NCBI RefSeq assembly: GCF_030247195.1
Contig: NC_080672.1
Span: forward strand, 401,901,037 to 401,965,036
Direction of reading: 5' to 3'
Length of the DNA stretch: 64,000 nt
Source: Topomyia yanbarensis
Lineage: Eukaryota > Arthropoda > Insecta > Diptera > Culicidae
The number at the start of each line of letters is the position of its first letter. The first letter of the stretch is position 1. A program made the position numbers and the translations under genes. The notes beneath the pieces are model-generated. The model saw only the letters and a program-made list of their open reading frames with translations, was not told the origin of the DNA and ran no database searches. This document shows, one piece after another, positions 47,593 to 58,750 of this stretch.

Positions 47593-48314
47593 GGGGTTAT
47601 ATACAAAGTTGGAACTCAAAAAATCGAAAAAAAATTATTGAATATTCTGAAAGCACATACTTTTGAAAATATATGTGCGAAATTTCATCCAGATCGGAGC
47701 ATCAGATTTCAAACTGCAGCTGTTCTGCGAATGAAGTTAACACAAAAACTTTAAACGCAATTATCTCGGAACTAAGTTTTTTGAAAATTACCGTTGCGGT
47801 GAACGTGATATCTCAAAAACTATTCATCCGATCTTCATAATTTTTTTTGAATTGTTTGTATTTATAATCTCGTGTACTTGAACGGTTCCTTTTTCATCCA
47901 AAAATTTTCTATTCTTTGAATGGAATGAATTTTTGTTTAAGATTTTGAACACCAAAAAACTCAATTTTTTGATCAACATGTTTTTTTGAAGGAAAAAAAC
48001 TTTGTTTTGGGAAACCGATCCGTTCAAGTACACTACAATACATTTTTCTTCAATAATCTTTTTACTTTTTTGATTTCTGTTAAGCGGTTTGGCTTGGAGA
48101 GCGTTCACCGCAAACCTCTACCAAAAACACGCTTGGGGGGATAGGCCATAACTCCACCAACTTTGAATATTTTTTTACCACAACCTGTTTTTTGGAACTT
48201 CGATAGTACTACTAACGAACTGTTTTCCGCTTTTTTAAAGAAAATTTGCATAAAACACTTTAAAAAAATCACGAACTTAGCTCACTTTTTCGCCACAACT
48301 TTGTATATAACCCC
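47593..48314. mobile_element. TTAA-flanked inverted-repeat element, 722 bp
   Basis: Perfect 19-bp inverted ends, GGGGTTATATACAAAGTTG and CAACTTTGTATATAACCCC, are flanked by TTAA on both sides (47589-47592, 48315-48318). TTAA duplication is the signature of piggyBac-type transposition. No transposase ORF is present, so it is a non-autonomous copy. The flawless ends point to recent insertion compared with its neighbours. Confidence 0.9.
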
Positions 48315-48348
48315 TTAAAGGGGGCGAAGTTCAAGGTATTTAAGGTTT

Positions 48349-48490
48349 TGCTTTTCTCCTATAGAAAGGCTACGCAATCTCTCGAAAATCGAGTCTTTAA
48401 CCGAGGCCCGAAGAGCTTAGTCTCTTATAACATTCGACTCAGTGCGTCGAGCTCGACAAATATCTGTGTGTGTGTTTGTTGTGTCACTCG
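48349..48490 (+). repeat. Truncated left end of an A/B-type repeat
   Basis: TTTTCTCCTATAGAAAGGCT, then GAGGCCCGAAGAGC, a CGACTCAGTGCGTCGAGCTC phrase and a short GT tract follow the A/B order. The sequence then switches to R1-associated repeat units. Confidence 0.65.
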
Positions 48491-48800
48491 CTACCGGTGT
48501 TGATTCATGAGCCAATTAGCTCCCATTTGCACGACGATTCTGTCGGATAGTCCACGACAGTAAATCTACCCTACCGTGAATTCCCTGGCGGTAGATATGT
48601 CCCGATATTGATGTTCGTTTCCATGAGCCATTCAACTCCCCGCTTCGTCCCGATCTACTCGATCTAGTCCTCTGTGGTGGACCTAGCCTACCCTACGGGC
48701 CGACCAGTATCTGCGATTCCGGGTGGAGTGTACATCCCTGTTCCCTGGTGCCCCAACAACCTACTGCTAGCTATTCGACGCGGTCTACTTGGTCTAATCC
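48491..48800. repeat. CGGTCTA-GTCCCCGG type repeat units beside the R1-like element
   Basis: CGATCTACTCGATCTAGTCC (near 48650) and CGACGCGGTCTACTTGGTCT plus AATCCCCGGCGGAGGACCTA (near 48777) match units at 55800-56560. This places them in the 3' region of the minus-strand R1-like element. The units have no coding signal. Confidence 0.65.
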
Positions 48801-51049
48801 CCGGCGGAGGACCTATTTTATACTGTCGTAGAATTCCCCGGCAGGAGAAATTCTCAAAACCCAATTTGTGGTTTCACGGAGGCATTCTAGCCAATAACCA
48901 ACCTCTCTGTGGACAGCGTCCCAGATATATTCATCGTGGCACATCTCTTCGTCGATATTGTCCACGGTCACACCAGGCATACCCCTTCGGACTTCTTCGA
49001 ATCTAGGGCATTCTAATACAACGTGTTCCGATGTCTCTTGCACGTTCACACACTCCGGGCAAAGGGAACGACGAAGCGTGTCCAAACTGATGCAGGTACT
49101 TCCGGAAGCGTCCATGCCCGGACAAATACTATGTCAAATGGAAGTTCACTTCTCCATGCTTCCTACGTACCCAAGCAAACACATTTGGGATAAGTCGGTG
49201 GGTACACTCTTGCTGCCACTACGCCAGCGAGTCCGCTCGGACCAGTTTCCTTACATTACGTGCATTTCTCCGCTGGTAGTACTCCATGTCCTACCGTTCT
49301 GTACGCACTCGCGACACAAACAGCCATTAGACGAAACGTGCTTGTCAACTTCATCCGGTTCCGCTTTGAGTTCCGTGCAGCAGCCCAGGCCGATACGCCA
49401 TACCTCAGTATGGCGCCAGCCCAGGCCGATACGCCATACCTCAGTATTAAGGATGAGACACCCGACGTCTCGTGCTGCCTCTTGCTCCTCCGTTATTCGG
49501 CATGATCCTTGTCAATGCGTGAGTTGTCCTCGCAGCCTTCTCACAAACATAGTCGAAATGGCTGTTGTAATTCAACCGATCGTCGACCTTCACACCCAGG
49601 TGCTTCAGCGCACGCATCGAGGGAATGGATTGTCCCCCGATGCTGATCACGACACACTGGATTTTTTTACGGTTGCTGACAAGCACTACCTCGGTCGTGT
49701 GGTGAGCCAGCAGCAACTTGACGTCAGCCATCCTGGTTTCCACGATGCCTATTGTCTCAGTCGCACTCAACTGGAACTGTTAAACTCTTTCTTCACATCT
49801 ATCGTTACCATGGCGTAGTAGCTAGTAGCTTCTCTTTTGCTTCGATGCTTTCTTTGCGCACGCGATTACTGTGCGGATGGCGTACACCGTCGATATCCCT
49901 TTCCGGAACCCGAACTGCCTCTGCGATTGTCCGTTCTCACTTTCAGCGTAGGTCGTCAGCCTGTTCAGGATGACCTTCTCCAGAAGTTTACCAAGAGTAT
50001 CCAGCAAGCATATAGGCAGATACGATGCTGGATCTCCTGGTGGTTTCCCTGGTTTTGGCAGCAACACCAGCTTCTGGATCTTCCATCTATCCGGGAAGTA
50101 GCCATCGCTCAGAGATTACTGTAGGACTATCCTGAACATGTCCGGAACATATGAGAGAATCTAAAGGCCGAACACGCTCGATCATTTGTATTGTTCATTG
50201 AAGCCAGGGAACTGTAACTAGCCGGGCTTCTGAGACCCCTTGCTTTTTTGAGGGTTAAAGCACCTTACACTTTTCTCTACCTGCCTCAGATCTTGCTCTC
50301 TAAACGCGTCTTCTGGCCTTTAGGCATGCAACTATTCGAGTGCTGACAGCGTCTCTCGAGGTCCTCTATTTTCTACTTACGCTCGTCAGTCCTCACTCTG
50401 CGCGTTACCGCATAATTTCACCGGCCAATGGTGTAGTGGATCGCTTGGTGGTCGCTATGTGTATACTGCTCACTAACTCGCCAATTCGTGTTATCCGACA
50501 GCGAAGGACTGCAGAATGTTATGTCGATGACGGATTCCCGACCGTCTTTACGGAATGTGCTAGCGGGACCTGCGTGGCCTTACACGGCCTTACATCCAGC
50601 TTCACCAGGGCTTCCAATAGGCTGTAACAGCTTGCGTTGGTCAGCCTGCTACCCCACTCCACGGCCCAAGCGTTAAAGTCTTCTCCTATAACAATCGTCC
50701 GACTAACGAGTCGGTTAGTGCGTCCAGTATCCGATTGTACTGCTCAGGTGTCCATCTCGGGGGAGCATAGCAGCAACAGACGAATACACCGTTGTTCCTG
50801 GCGATCACAAAGCCTTCATGTGTGTTATCTACCACCTCTTGGACAGAGAAACCACCCATTATTTGTAATGCAGCCATCCCTGCACTATCCACCACCTAGT
50901 TACCATTAACGGGAGGAACACGATACGGCTCTGCAATAATAATAATAATTGCTGTGCAATGTCGCAATGATTGAGATTAAGCTGAGGTATCTCCATCATC
51001 ACTGGCTTGCCTGCGGCTTTATGTACGCAGGGCATTTGAAACCTCCCCC
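48800..51049 (-). pseudogene. R1-like non-LTR element ORF2 relic
   Basis: In minus-strand order: an endonuclease start near 51030 (MEIPQLNLNHCDIAQQLL), VVDNTHEGFVIARNNGVFVC and CYAPPRWTPEQYNRILDALT; RT fingers at 50067-49825 (LLPKPGKPPGDPASYLPICL, RQFGFRKG); motif A MVTIDVKKEFNS near 49800; then directly MADVKLLLAHHTTEVVLVSN and LKHLGVKVDDRLNYNSH; finally the Cys/His tail CPECVNVQETSEHVVLECP near 49050. RT motifs B and C with the YADD box are missing between about 49765 and 49785, so the palm is deleted. The R1 clade is inferred from motif wording. Confidence 0.75.
49381..49447. repeat. 36-bp direct duplication inside the R1-like relic
   Basis: CAGCCCAGGCCGATACGCCA plus TACCTCAGTAT at 49381 is repeated exactly at 49417. 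The period of 36 bp is a multiple of three. Each unit edge holds the short palindrome CGCCATAC..GTATGGCG. Confidence 0.9.
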
Positions 51050-51911
51050 CGCACAGTGGCCGGAGGCTGGCCAAAACCTCAAAAATTTGTTTTTGAAATA
51101 TTGATATTTTATATTTTTCCTAAATTTCTCATGTATTGAATGATGTATATTCAAAATTTTATGATCATTGGATAAGAACACGATTTTTAACACGAGTTTA
51201 AACGTACCAAAGTCCGGATTTTTTAATGATTTTCATTTCCGAAACCACTGTTCACCTTAAATGCATGTTGCTCTTTTGATTTTGGTCCGATTTTAGCACA
51301 ACTAGTTTCATTTTGTAGAGAAACGAAAGAACTTGGTTAGCGAGTAAAATTCATTTGGTAAATTTGCTTGGAACTATGACTTTTTCGTTTAAATATGTTT
51401 AAGGTGGTCAGATCAAAAATACTTTGTTCACTAATGTATTCTATACAAATTTCGGAATCAGTTCGGAACGATCACATAGTATACATTCTATGTGAAATTA
51501 CCACTAGTTTTCGAATATCATGGTCTCGTTCTGCGCCTAGGTGCGCAAAAAGTTTTAAGCAGATTTTGAAGCTTTGTTGCTGATATGGAGACGAATGGTG
51601 TTTTGTGTAAAATAGTTAGACAATCTACAGTAAACCAACACGTTATACAATGGTTTTTAAGTAGTGTTCTTCATTTTTTATGATATTGTTGACATTGGTG
51701 AACAGTAACGGACAATCTGTCATGAAAACGGGATCATAGTTACAAGAAAGGTTCAATGACACTGTATGGAAAAATGCATTTAATATTTTACGACTTTTGA
51801 CATCAAAAATGAGCTCAGCACCTTAAAATTAGCTTAAATTGCGATTTTCAGCCAAATTAGGTAACATTTGAGGTTTTGTCCGACTTTTTTTTGAAGACCC
51901 GCCACTGTGCG
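51050..51911 (+). mobile_element. CGCACAGTG-ended inverted-repeat element, copy 3 (inside R1-like element)
   Basis: CGCACAGTGGCCGGAGGCTG to GCCACTGTGCG, same orientation as 44931-45800 and differing only by scattered substitutions and small gaps. On the minus strand it separates the zinc-knuckle end of ORF1 from the start of ORF2. The 62- and 64-residue frames inside it are not genes. Confidence 0.85.
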
Positions 51912-52990
51912 CCGTGTGGTCGTTTCCGTCCTCCGGTCTGTGGTTTTTTCGTGCAGTCTCAAGCAACGTGTCTCTTTTCTTCGCATTTTCTACAGAATGC
52001 AGACCTGTCCGAGCCCTTGCAGATCCTCGCCTGCTGTCCGAAGTCCAAGCACCTGAAGCATCGCTCCATTTGCTTGGTAACTCGCGGAGCGGCTCTGAGC
52101 GAGCACACCGACCATTTAACTTTTGTCTTGCCGGTCTCCGACAGCTTGTTGGCAACGACCACCGGAAGTCTTTTGCCGCCGTTTGAGTGCCTCCATACGA
52201 TTTCCAAATTCGGATAGTCGCCGGTATATCTAATTTGCACTGCTCGATCAATGCACCCTTCAGTTCTTCTACGGTCGTTATCTCATCTAAACCCTTGCAC
52301 TCGTTTACAAAGGGCTCCCACGTTCACTTCGCACCCCAAAGATTTGGCATCGAGCTCGCGGTAGGTCGAGCTCTTGACGGAAGGATCGTTCTTCAGCTCA
52401 AAGATCATCTTGCCTTTCTGAGTACGCCTCGTTTTGACAACGTTCTCTCTCAGCTCCTTCAGCTCTGGGTCCTCTCTCACTTTCTTGAGAAGAGCGACGT
52501 AAGATGTCGTGTCGTTCGCTTCGATGATCAGTGCATCGCCCTTGTACCTCTCCCGAGGTTTCTCTTTTCTTCTCTTGTTTCTTTTTTCCTTTTGTTTCCG
52601 TTTCCTCCGCTTCGCCTGTTGGCTCCCCACGATGCACCAACCACGGTCTTTCCCAACGTTTCGCTGGTCGCTGCAGCGCTCCAGCTCGCTCTTCTGTCTT
52701 TCGGTTCCTTTTGCTCCAAACCGGCGTGTCCCTCACTCTTTTCTCCGAGCGACCATTGCGGTGACACCTCGGTGTCACTTCCAGCAGAGCTTTTTCGGCT
52801 GATTCAGCTGGATACTCGTCACTAGCTTTTTGACCTTTGTGTGCACATTGTGCTTGTCCATCGCGAGCTCATAGAGCTTGTCGACCTTTTTCCTCATCTC
52901 GGTCAAGTGCGACTTCCCAAGATGTGAGTCATTCTGGGTGGCGTCGCTGCATGTTCTCAGAGTGAACACTCAATTCGGTAACCCTATCTC
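51912..52990 (-). pseudogene. R1-like non-LTR element ORF1 (gag-like) relic
   Basis: Minus-strand order: a helical region (SHLTEMRKKVDKLYELAMDK, about 52860), a basic low-complexity stretch (AKRRKRKQKEKRNKRRKEKP, about 52600), a block GDALIIEANDTTSYVALLKK, and DYPNLEIVWRHSNGGKRLPV. Zinc knuckles follow near 52080-51960. In the first, CFRCLDFGQQARIC, the ligand His is Gln. The second, CRKCEEKRHVARDC, keeps CX2CX4HX4C. Several frame changes break it. Role in the family: binds the element RNA. Confidence 0.7.
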
Positions 52991-53860
52991 ACGTTCGTTT
53001 CCTCATGGTTCACGCTGTACCAAACCGCCGCTGGTACTCGCTGTGGCTACCAGTGGCGTAATCGGCGATCTCTGCAGCTTGCCACTCCTTGCAAACGCAA
53101 TCGCGTCATCCCCATTTGATTTATTGGATGTCTCCTTGCTGGTAGGTCCCAAGTCCGGGCCGCTATCTCCCCTCGTTGTACATGGTCGCCTCTCGTGATC
53201 ACATGATTATCTATACATACTACAATTTTAGCAGCAGGGAGGTCATGCTAGGGTTGACACTATCCTTCATGGGGAGCAGTGTTTAGAACCGGATCGGCGT
53301 AAAATCGGGAAAGCTCCAACCGAACCTATCACAACCAACTAAATAGTGACGTACCCGGAGACCTGCCAGGATTTTGTCGGGGCGGAGGCAGCCGTGCTGT
53401 TAGCCCACTCGCTGTTTCAGGTCGGTATCATCCTTCCTTACTCATGAAGTAAAAAAGCACGCCTGTCAGCCCAAAGTCGCCATCCAATTCGTGCTCCGTG
53501 TCCTGTCTGTTGACATTCGCTATGGCCAGTATGCCATAATTAGGACTTTACTGACGTTGAACCTGATGTGCCGGTTGGGCGAGAGTGCTTTTATTGCTAG
53601 GATTTTAGCTTACTGGAATCTTAGGATCTTAGCAGAAACGGCACAGACTCGCTTCATCGGAGCTGCTTTCGCAGTTACGGCTTTTTAAAGGTTTTTAAAG
53701 GAGCCCAATACAAACCCCACCATATCCTAGTACGACTTCCTAACTCGCAGTAGGACCGGGGGCGGGTTTCAATAAGCCCCTAGACTTCTGTCCTTCCTGT
53801 CCCTACTGCCCTCTTTTGTGTATGTGTGTGTGTGTGTGTGTGTGTTTTTTTTTACTAGGT
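52991..53860 (-). other. Probable 5' region of the R1-like element
   Basis: This lies directly upstream, on the minus strand, of the gag-like relic. It has no recognisable protein block and ends at a (GT)n/T-run (53818-53855). The 5' boundary is not fixed. The plus-strand frames here are shadows. Confidence 0.4.
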
Positions 53861-54044
53861 GGTATAGCTTTTACGTTGTCCCAGCACACATTCAGTAGTT
53901 AGACCTTACTACCGATTTCATCCATCGTGTGCCAGAGTGAGGGACTCTCAACAAAGAAGATAGCTCTGATCCCAACTCCTCTAAACTCCACCAAGGAGTC
54001 CGACACTTGTCTGATCCCCCGGATTTAATTTGAAATAACTACTT

Positions 54045-55290
54045 CTAATGCACTTTGCTTGATTCCTGAACGTGCTGTTCAGCCGAGATGTGATCCGATT
54101 CGCCTGGAGTGCCGTCATCCAAGTAGGTCCTGCGTATCTGAGCACCGAAACTCGACAGTAGTCGCTTTTTACTGCTGCTGATCGCCGAATTGTTGGACAT
54201 GATCCGAGATAGTGCCGAGATCACTTTTACGGCCCTACCACGGTCGATGTGGATATTAATACTTAGCCGGTCGTGTATCATCACTCCCGCTTTGAGTTGA
54301 TGATATATTCTCCGACCAAAATGCTTGCCTGCTGCACTGCCTTTCGGTTGCTTATCAAAACCATCTCGTTTTTATGGTGAGCTAACGTCAGCTTCTTCTC
54401 GCTCATCCAGTCTTCCACAACATCGATCGCCTCCGTTGCGAGTACTTCTACTTCCTCTAGTGATCCGCCGATCACTAGGAGCACCACGTCGTCCGCAAAA
54501 CCGACAATCTTCACTCCTCTGGCGACGCTCAGCTTCAGCACTCCGTCGTACATAGCATTCCAAAGAGTTGGGCCTAGTATGGAACCCTTTGGAACGCCCG
54601 TTGTTAGGTTACACTTATTTTTCCGACGTCAGTTTCGTAGATCAGTTGCCGGTGCTGGAAGTAGCTCCTCAGAATCCTACAGAGGCAGTCGGGAACTCTC
54701 AGTCTGTGTAGCGAATCGGCGATTGCGGCCCAACTAGCGCTGTTGAAGGCGATTTTTACGTCTAGCGTAACCACTACACCTTAGCGGTTTCCTCTTCTCT
54801 TTTGCTTTAGCGCAGCCTCCATAGTTTCCACGAACGTTTGTATGGCTTCCACGGTGGATCTACCTTTCCATTCTTTCCCTCTGTGTATGTTGTAAGCCTG
54901 TTAAGGATTACTCCTTCAAGTACCTTGCCGACTGTATCCAACAGGCATATCGGCCTGTATGCTGAAAGAACTCCAGAGGGCTTGCATGGCTTCGGCAACA
55001 GCACCAGCTTTTGTCGCTTCCAGATGCCGGGAAAGTCACCAACGTCAATGCACTTTTGCAGGGCGGTCCTAAACATATCCGGGTTCGATATGATTGCTGT
55101 TTTCAGAGCCATGGTACCGTCTGGTTCTTGATTTTCAAGGCTTTTGCCATCACTATCAGCTCCTCGTTGGTTACCCGAGCTTCTTCTTCGTAGTCATACT
55201 GCGTCGCGTATGGCGTGAGCTTGAATACCTTTTTAAGTGCGGATCTTGCCGCCTTATACGCTGGTCTTAGAGCATCCTCCTATGTGTGTT
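54045..55290 (-). pseudogene. Second R1-like relic (reverse transcriptase core)
   Basis: Minus-strand order: MFRTALQKCIDVGDFPGIWK, KLVLLPKPCKPSGVLSAYRP and ICLLDTVGKVLEGVILNRLT (55112-54807); motif A-like TLDVKIAFNSASW near 54760; GFADDVVLLV (54553-54470), the catalytic box as FADD; then EDWMSEKKLTLAHHKNEMVL and a thumb block with ALSRIMSNNSA (54284-54045). Unlike the neighbouring R1-like relic it keeps the palm, but the endonuclease and tail are absent. Stops and shifts disable it. Confidence 0.75.
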
Positions 55291-55434
55291 TTTTAGAGAG
55301 CAGATGAAAACTTCCAAAAAAGCACTGAATGCAGGAAAAAATATACAAAAGCCTACTCAGCGAACGGGGTTGGGCGTGCCATTACCCGACCCGCTAAAAA
55401 CCACTGCTCTTGCCCAGAACCCGATTCATCCCCG

Positions 55435-55509
55435 GCACATAAAACCTCTCCCCGAAGTAATGCCGTAGGGTAGTCCTACGGCATTACTTCGGGGAGAGGT
55501 TTTATGTGC
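55435..55509. repeat. Perfect 35-bp inverted repeat with a 5-base loop
   Basis: The arm 55435-55469, starting GCACATAAAACCTCTCCCCG, is followed by GTAGT and by its exact reverse complement (55475-55509). No mismatch was seen over 35 bp. It lies between an R1-like relic and R1-associated tandem units. It is not a terminator (eukaryotic context). It could be an inverted duplication scar or a small-RNA precursor, but neither is shown. Confidence 0.95.
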
Positions 55510-55699
55510 ATAGGACCCACTCTATTTCAACTGCTTAGAATTTAGTTTCTTCAGTAGGGTTACAGCACTACTCCTCGGCACACTACTAGTTCACCACCAT
55601 TCCACACAGACCATGGCAGAGCTTGCTGTGGGTTGAGATTTAGTGCTCTTCCCCTACGAAGACAATCTGGGCGGCAACTTCAGATTGTCTAATTTACCG

Positions 55700-56600
55700 A
55701 TCCTTTCGGCTCCCTTGTGCCATTCAGCATCACGAGTCGGCTCGCTCGTGCCATTCAGAACGTCAACTCCCTTCTCGTACTATTCAGCACCATTTACTCG
55801 ATGAGCTCCCGACTTATTCGCGAACTACTCGGTCTAGTCCCCGACGATGGACCTAGCCTAATCCGACGGAGAATTCCTCGGCAAGAAGAGGTTCTCCCGA
55901 AACTGAGCCAACCAACCAGATGTCGAGGTCAGTTCCGCGATTCCGGTGGAGCAGGTCGTCCGGTTCGCTGGTGCCCCGACGACCTGCCACTAGTGGTATC
56001 TCGTCGCGGTCTACTCAGTCTAGTTCCCCGCGGTGAATATAGCTTACGCCAACGGAAAGTTCTCCGGCGAAGAAAGTTCTCCCGATACCGATTCTTCTTT
56101 GGTTTTAGCACAACAACTTCTTGAGGCATTTGGCTCCCTGTCCGGTGCCATTTAGCACCGCAACTCATTTAAGCCCTTTGGTTCCCCTCTAGTTCCATTT
56201 CGCTCTACTTTCCCGATGATCCATTTAGCTCCCGCCCATACTTGTTCGCGAACTACTCGGTATAGTCCCCGACAATGGATCTAGCCAACTCCGACGAAGG
56301 ATTCTACCAAAAACCGACCGGTAGATTTTTCCTGATACCGATGTTCGTTTCCGTGAGCCATTTAGCTCTCCGATTCGTCCAGATCTACTCGATCTAGTCC
56401 CCGGCAGTGGATTTAGCCTACTCAAAGGACCAGTCAGTAGGTGCGGAGGTCTATCCTGCGATTCCGGGTGGAGCGTACTGGAGCACCAACGACCAACTGC
56501 TAGCTGTGCGACGCGGTCTACTCGGTCTAATCCCCGGTGGTGGAACTAGCCTACTCACGAGCTACCCGGTAGGGTGTCGAGGTCGAGGTGAGTTTATTTT
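55700..56600. repeat. Tandem/dispersed units shared with the R1-like 3' region
   Basis: At least five units contain ACTCGGTCTAGTCCCCGACG plus ATGGACCTAGCCTA-like text (55823, 55999, 56245, 56386, 56508), usually followed by a TCTCCCGA/GATACCGATTC segment and preceded by CATTTAGCTC-like text. Spacing is about 120-250 bp. Homologous units lie at 48640-48830. Overlapping frames reading through on both strands are repeat artefacts. Confidence 0.7.
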
Positions 56601-56939
56601 AATTTATTCAATTTAAAATGCATACCTTTGATGGTTACGAACAACAACGATTCTGGGCAGTTGTAACTTTCGATTTATTCAAGACTTGCTCACATAAGTA
56701 AATAAAGTAAATAATTGGGACTTAAATCCTTCATTTCAGCACTAATAGTTGCCAGTATCATCAAAAAGCTGAGGTTATCGCAATTAACGTAATTAGATTC
56801 CACTGGAATGGTGCTGTCAGAAATAGTTTCAGTAAGCGACGAAAAATACATTATACTATACCTTCGTTCTCTTGAAATATTACTGATAAAGCCCATCAAT
56901 GTACACTGCCAACGAATATCTTTTTCGTGCAATTGAGTT

Positions 56940-57110
56940 GAGTCTAGGACGATAGAAATTGAGCAATGTACACCAGGAGTATCCCCGGGAAGCTACTTGG
57001 GACCGTTGATGTTTCTGCTTTACTTCAACGACGTGTATTTAGTGCTGATGACTTTTCATCGATTCCTCGTATACGATCTCAAAATATTTCGTTTCATCCG
57101 CTCAATTGGG
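56940..57110 (+). pseudogene. Non-LTR reverse transcriptase fragment
   Basis: In the frame of 56943 the translation gives CTPGVSPGSYLGPLMFLLYF followed by NDVYLVL and YDLKIF. This corresponds to the (SGVPQGSxLGPLLFxLFxND) motif B and a damaged YADDLKIF motif C of Jockey/CR1-type elements. The two middle residues of the YADD box appear lost. About 50 residues are recognisable. Confidence 0.7.
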
Positions 57111-58524
57111 ACATTAAATGAAGAATACATTTTTCTATTGATTTTCTACAAAATATAAACACATCCTCGTTTGACACTATCGCTCTTCCTTAACAGCGAA
57201 ATTGGCCACATGGGATAGCATTTTTGACAGTTATCCCAGCAAAAGAATAGAAATCAAGGTAGTTCAGGTTTGATCGCAAACTGCATTGGAACAAATCAAA
57301 AACAGCATATGGTCAAGGTTTCTGTCTGTCACGCTACAAGTTTACGCATGTTTCATAAGATAAGTCTGCAAAAACGATCAAATCAGATTCTATCACAATT
57401 GCACATTATTAAGATCACTAAACCGCACATTTTGTCTACAGAAAGTTATTTTCTATCATTAACCGCTTTCACTTTATTGTCATTTTGATACGTCTGTCAC
57501 GTTACATAATTTTCGCAGGTATTTTGGAGGTTGCCCGACTAAATTGAAAAATCTGTTCCGTTGGCCCCCAAATTTGCGTAAACACAGTTTCAAGTTGAAG
57601 CTTGGGAAACAAAGAAGAGTTTGAAATATAGTTTTCCTGAAGAAAAACTTTTTTTCAATTTTATGGAGTATTCTCAATGATCTGTCACGTTACAACCAGA
57701 ATCTGTCTTGTTACAGTCCTGTATTTTTATTGAAGCAAGGATATCGAGACAGTCGTACACAAATCATCCTTGATCTGAGAACTGAGTAATAACGGGGCAT
57801 TTCATATTTATTTCGAAAAACATATCGATTTTGATGGATAAACGTGAATTACTTATGAAAAGGTCGTAATTTCACGAAGCAACACATTATGTCTAAAGAA
57901 AATTAAAAATAACTTGTAAGCATCTGCATTTTAAAGGGCAATTTTTCATGAGAATTTGAATTAAAACGCCATTTTGAAATACATTCTATAACTAAAGTAT
58001 TTAAAGAAAAAAATTAAATTCAAAATAAAAATTAAAAGAATTTTTGAAACATGTTTCAAGTTTTTGTTATAAAATCTTTTATTGCTATTTTCTCTACAAT
58101 GCAATTATATTTTAAACTTTTTTGATTTGCAATTAAATTTTAAACGTGTTATGTTTTTTTGCGTTTGATATTTGTGGGTAACTTATTAAAAGGGCGTATT
58201 TTCACTATTAGACATTTTTGTTGAAAAAAAAACAAAATATTTCGGAAATATTTTGTTAAGAGCATTTTGCTTCGAAATGATATTTAGTATTAATATTGCA
58301 TAAGAAAATTTTATTTATGAACGGCAAACACTAGGAAATTTAGAAGCATGCTTAAGTCGTTATTAGAAATACTTTCTTACTAGTAACTTCTTAGTAATGC
58401 AATTAAAGATTCTTCTATTTTTAGGATTGCATTGACAAAAAATCATTGTTTTTTGCAATTGTATTTTTAAATATTTGTCTATTTTTGTGAAAAATTTCAC
58501 TAAAAGATATTCACACAGAAGAAT

Positions 58525-58745
58525 TCTCGACAAACATATTATTACGGCGTAAAAGCCAACTGTCAAAATTCTCTTCAAAGGGAAATTCCGGATAAACCGT
58601 TACTGGTCGAGCACAGTTTATAGCGCTAAATGCAAGAGAAAACTTTTCTCTTTTGTTTACTACCAACATCTGTAATTGGTGGGTGACCGTTTGGCCGGAA
58701 TTTTCATTCAAAATTAATTTTGGCAGTTGGCTTGTACGCCGTAAT
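58525..58745. mobile_element. Foldback MITE, copy 2
   Basis: It is the inverse-orientation partner of 39501-39737: TCTCGACAAACATATTATTA, GGCGTAAAAGCCAACTGTCA on the left arm and CAGTTGGCTTGTACGCCGTA on the right. Arms of about 65 bp are imperfectly inverted. The right terminus is merged with the hairpin at 58751-58797 instead of ending in a clean TIR. Confidence 0.7.
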
Positions 58746-58750
58746 CAGTT

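Noticed and set aside
48958..49818. 286-residue plus-strand open frame, the longest in the window
   Set aside because: It lies antisense to the R1-like ORF2, whose minus-strand motifs are clear. It is a shadow frame.
52187..52825. 212-residue plus-strand frame
   Set aside because: It is antisense to the R1-like gag relic with its zinc knuckles.
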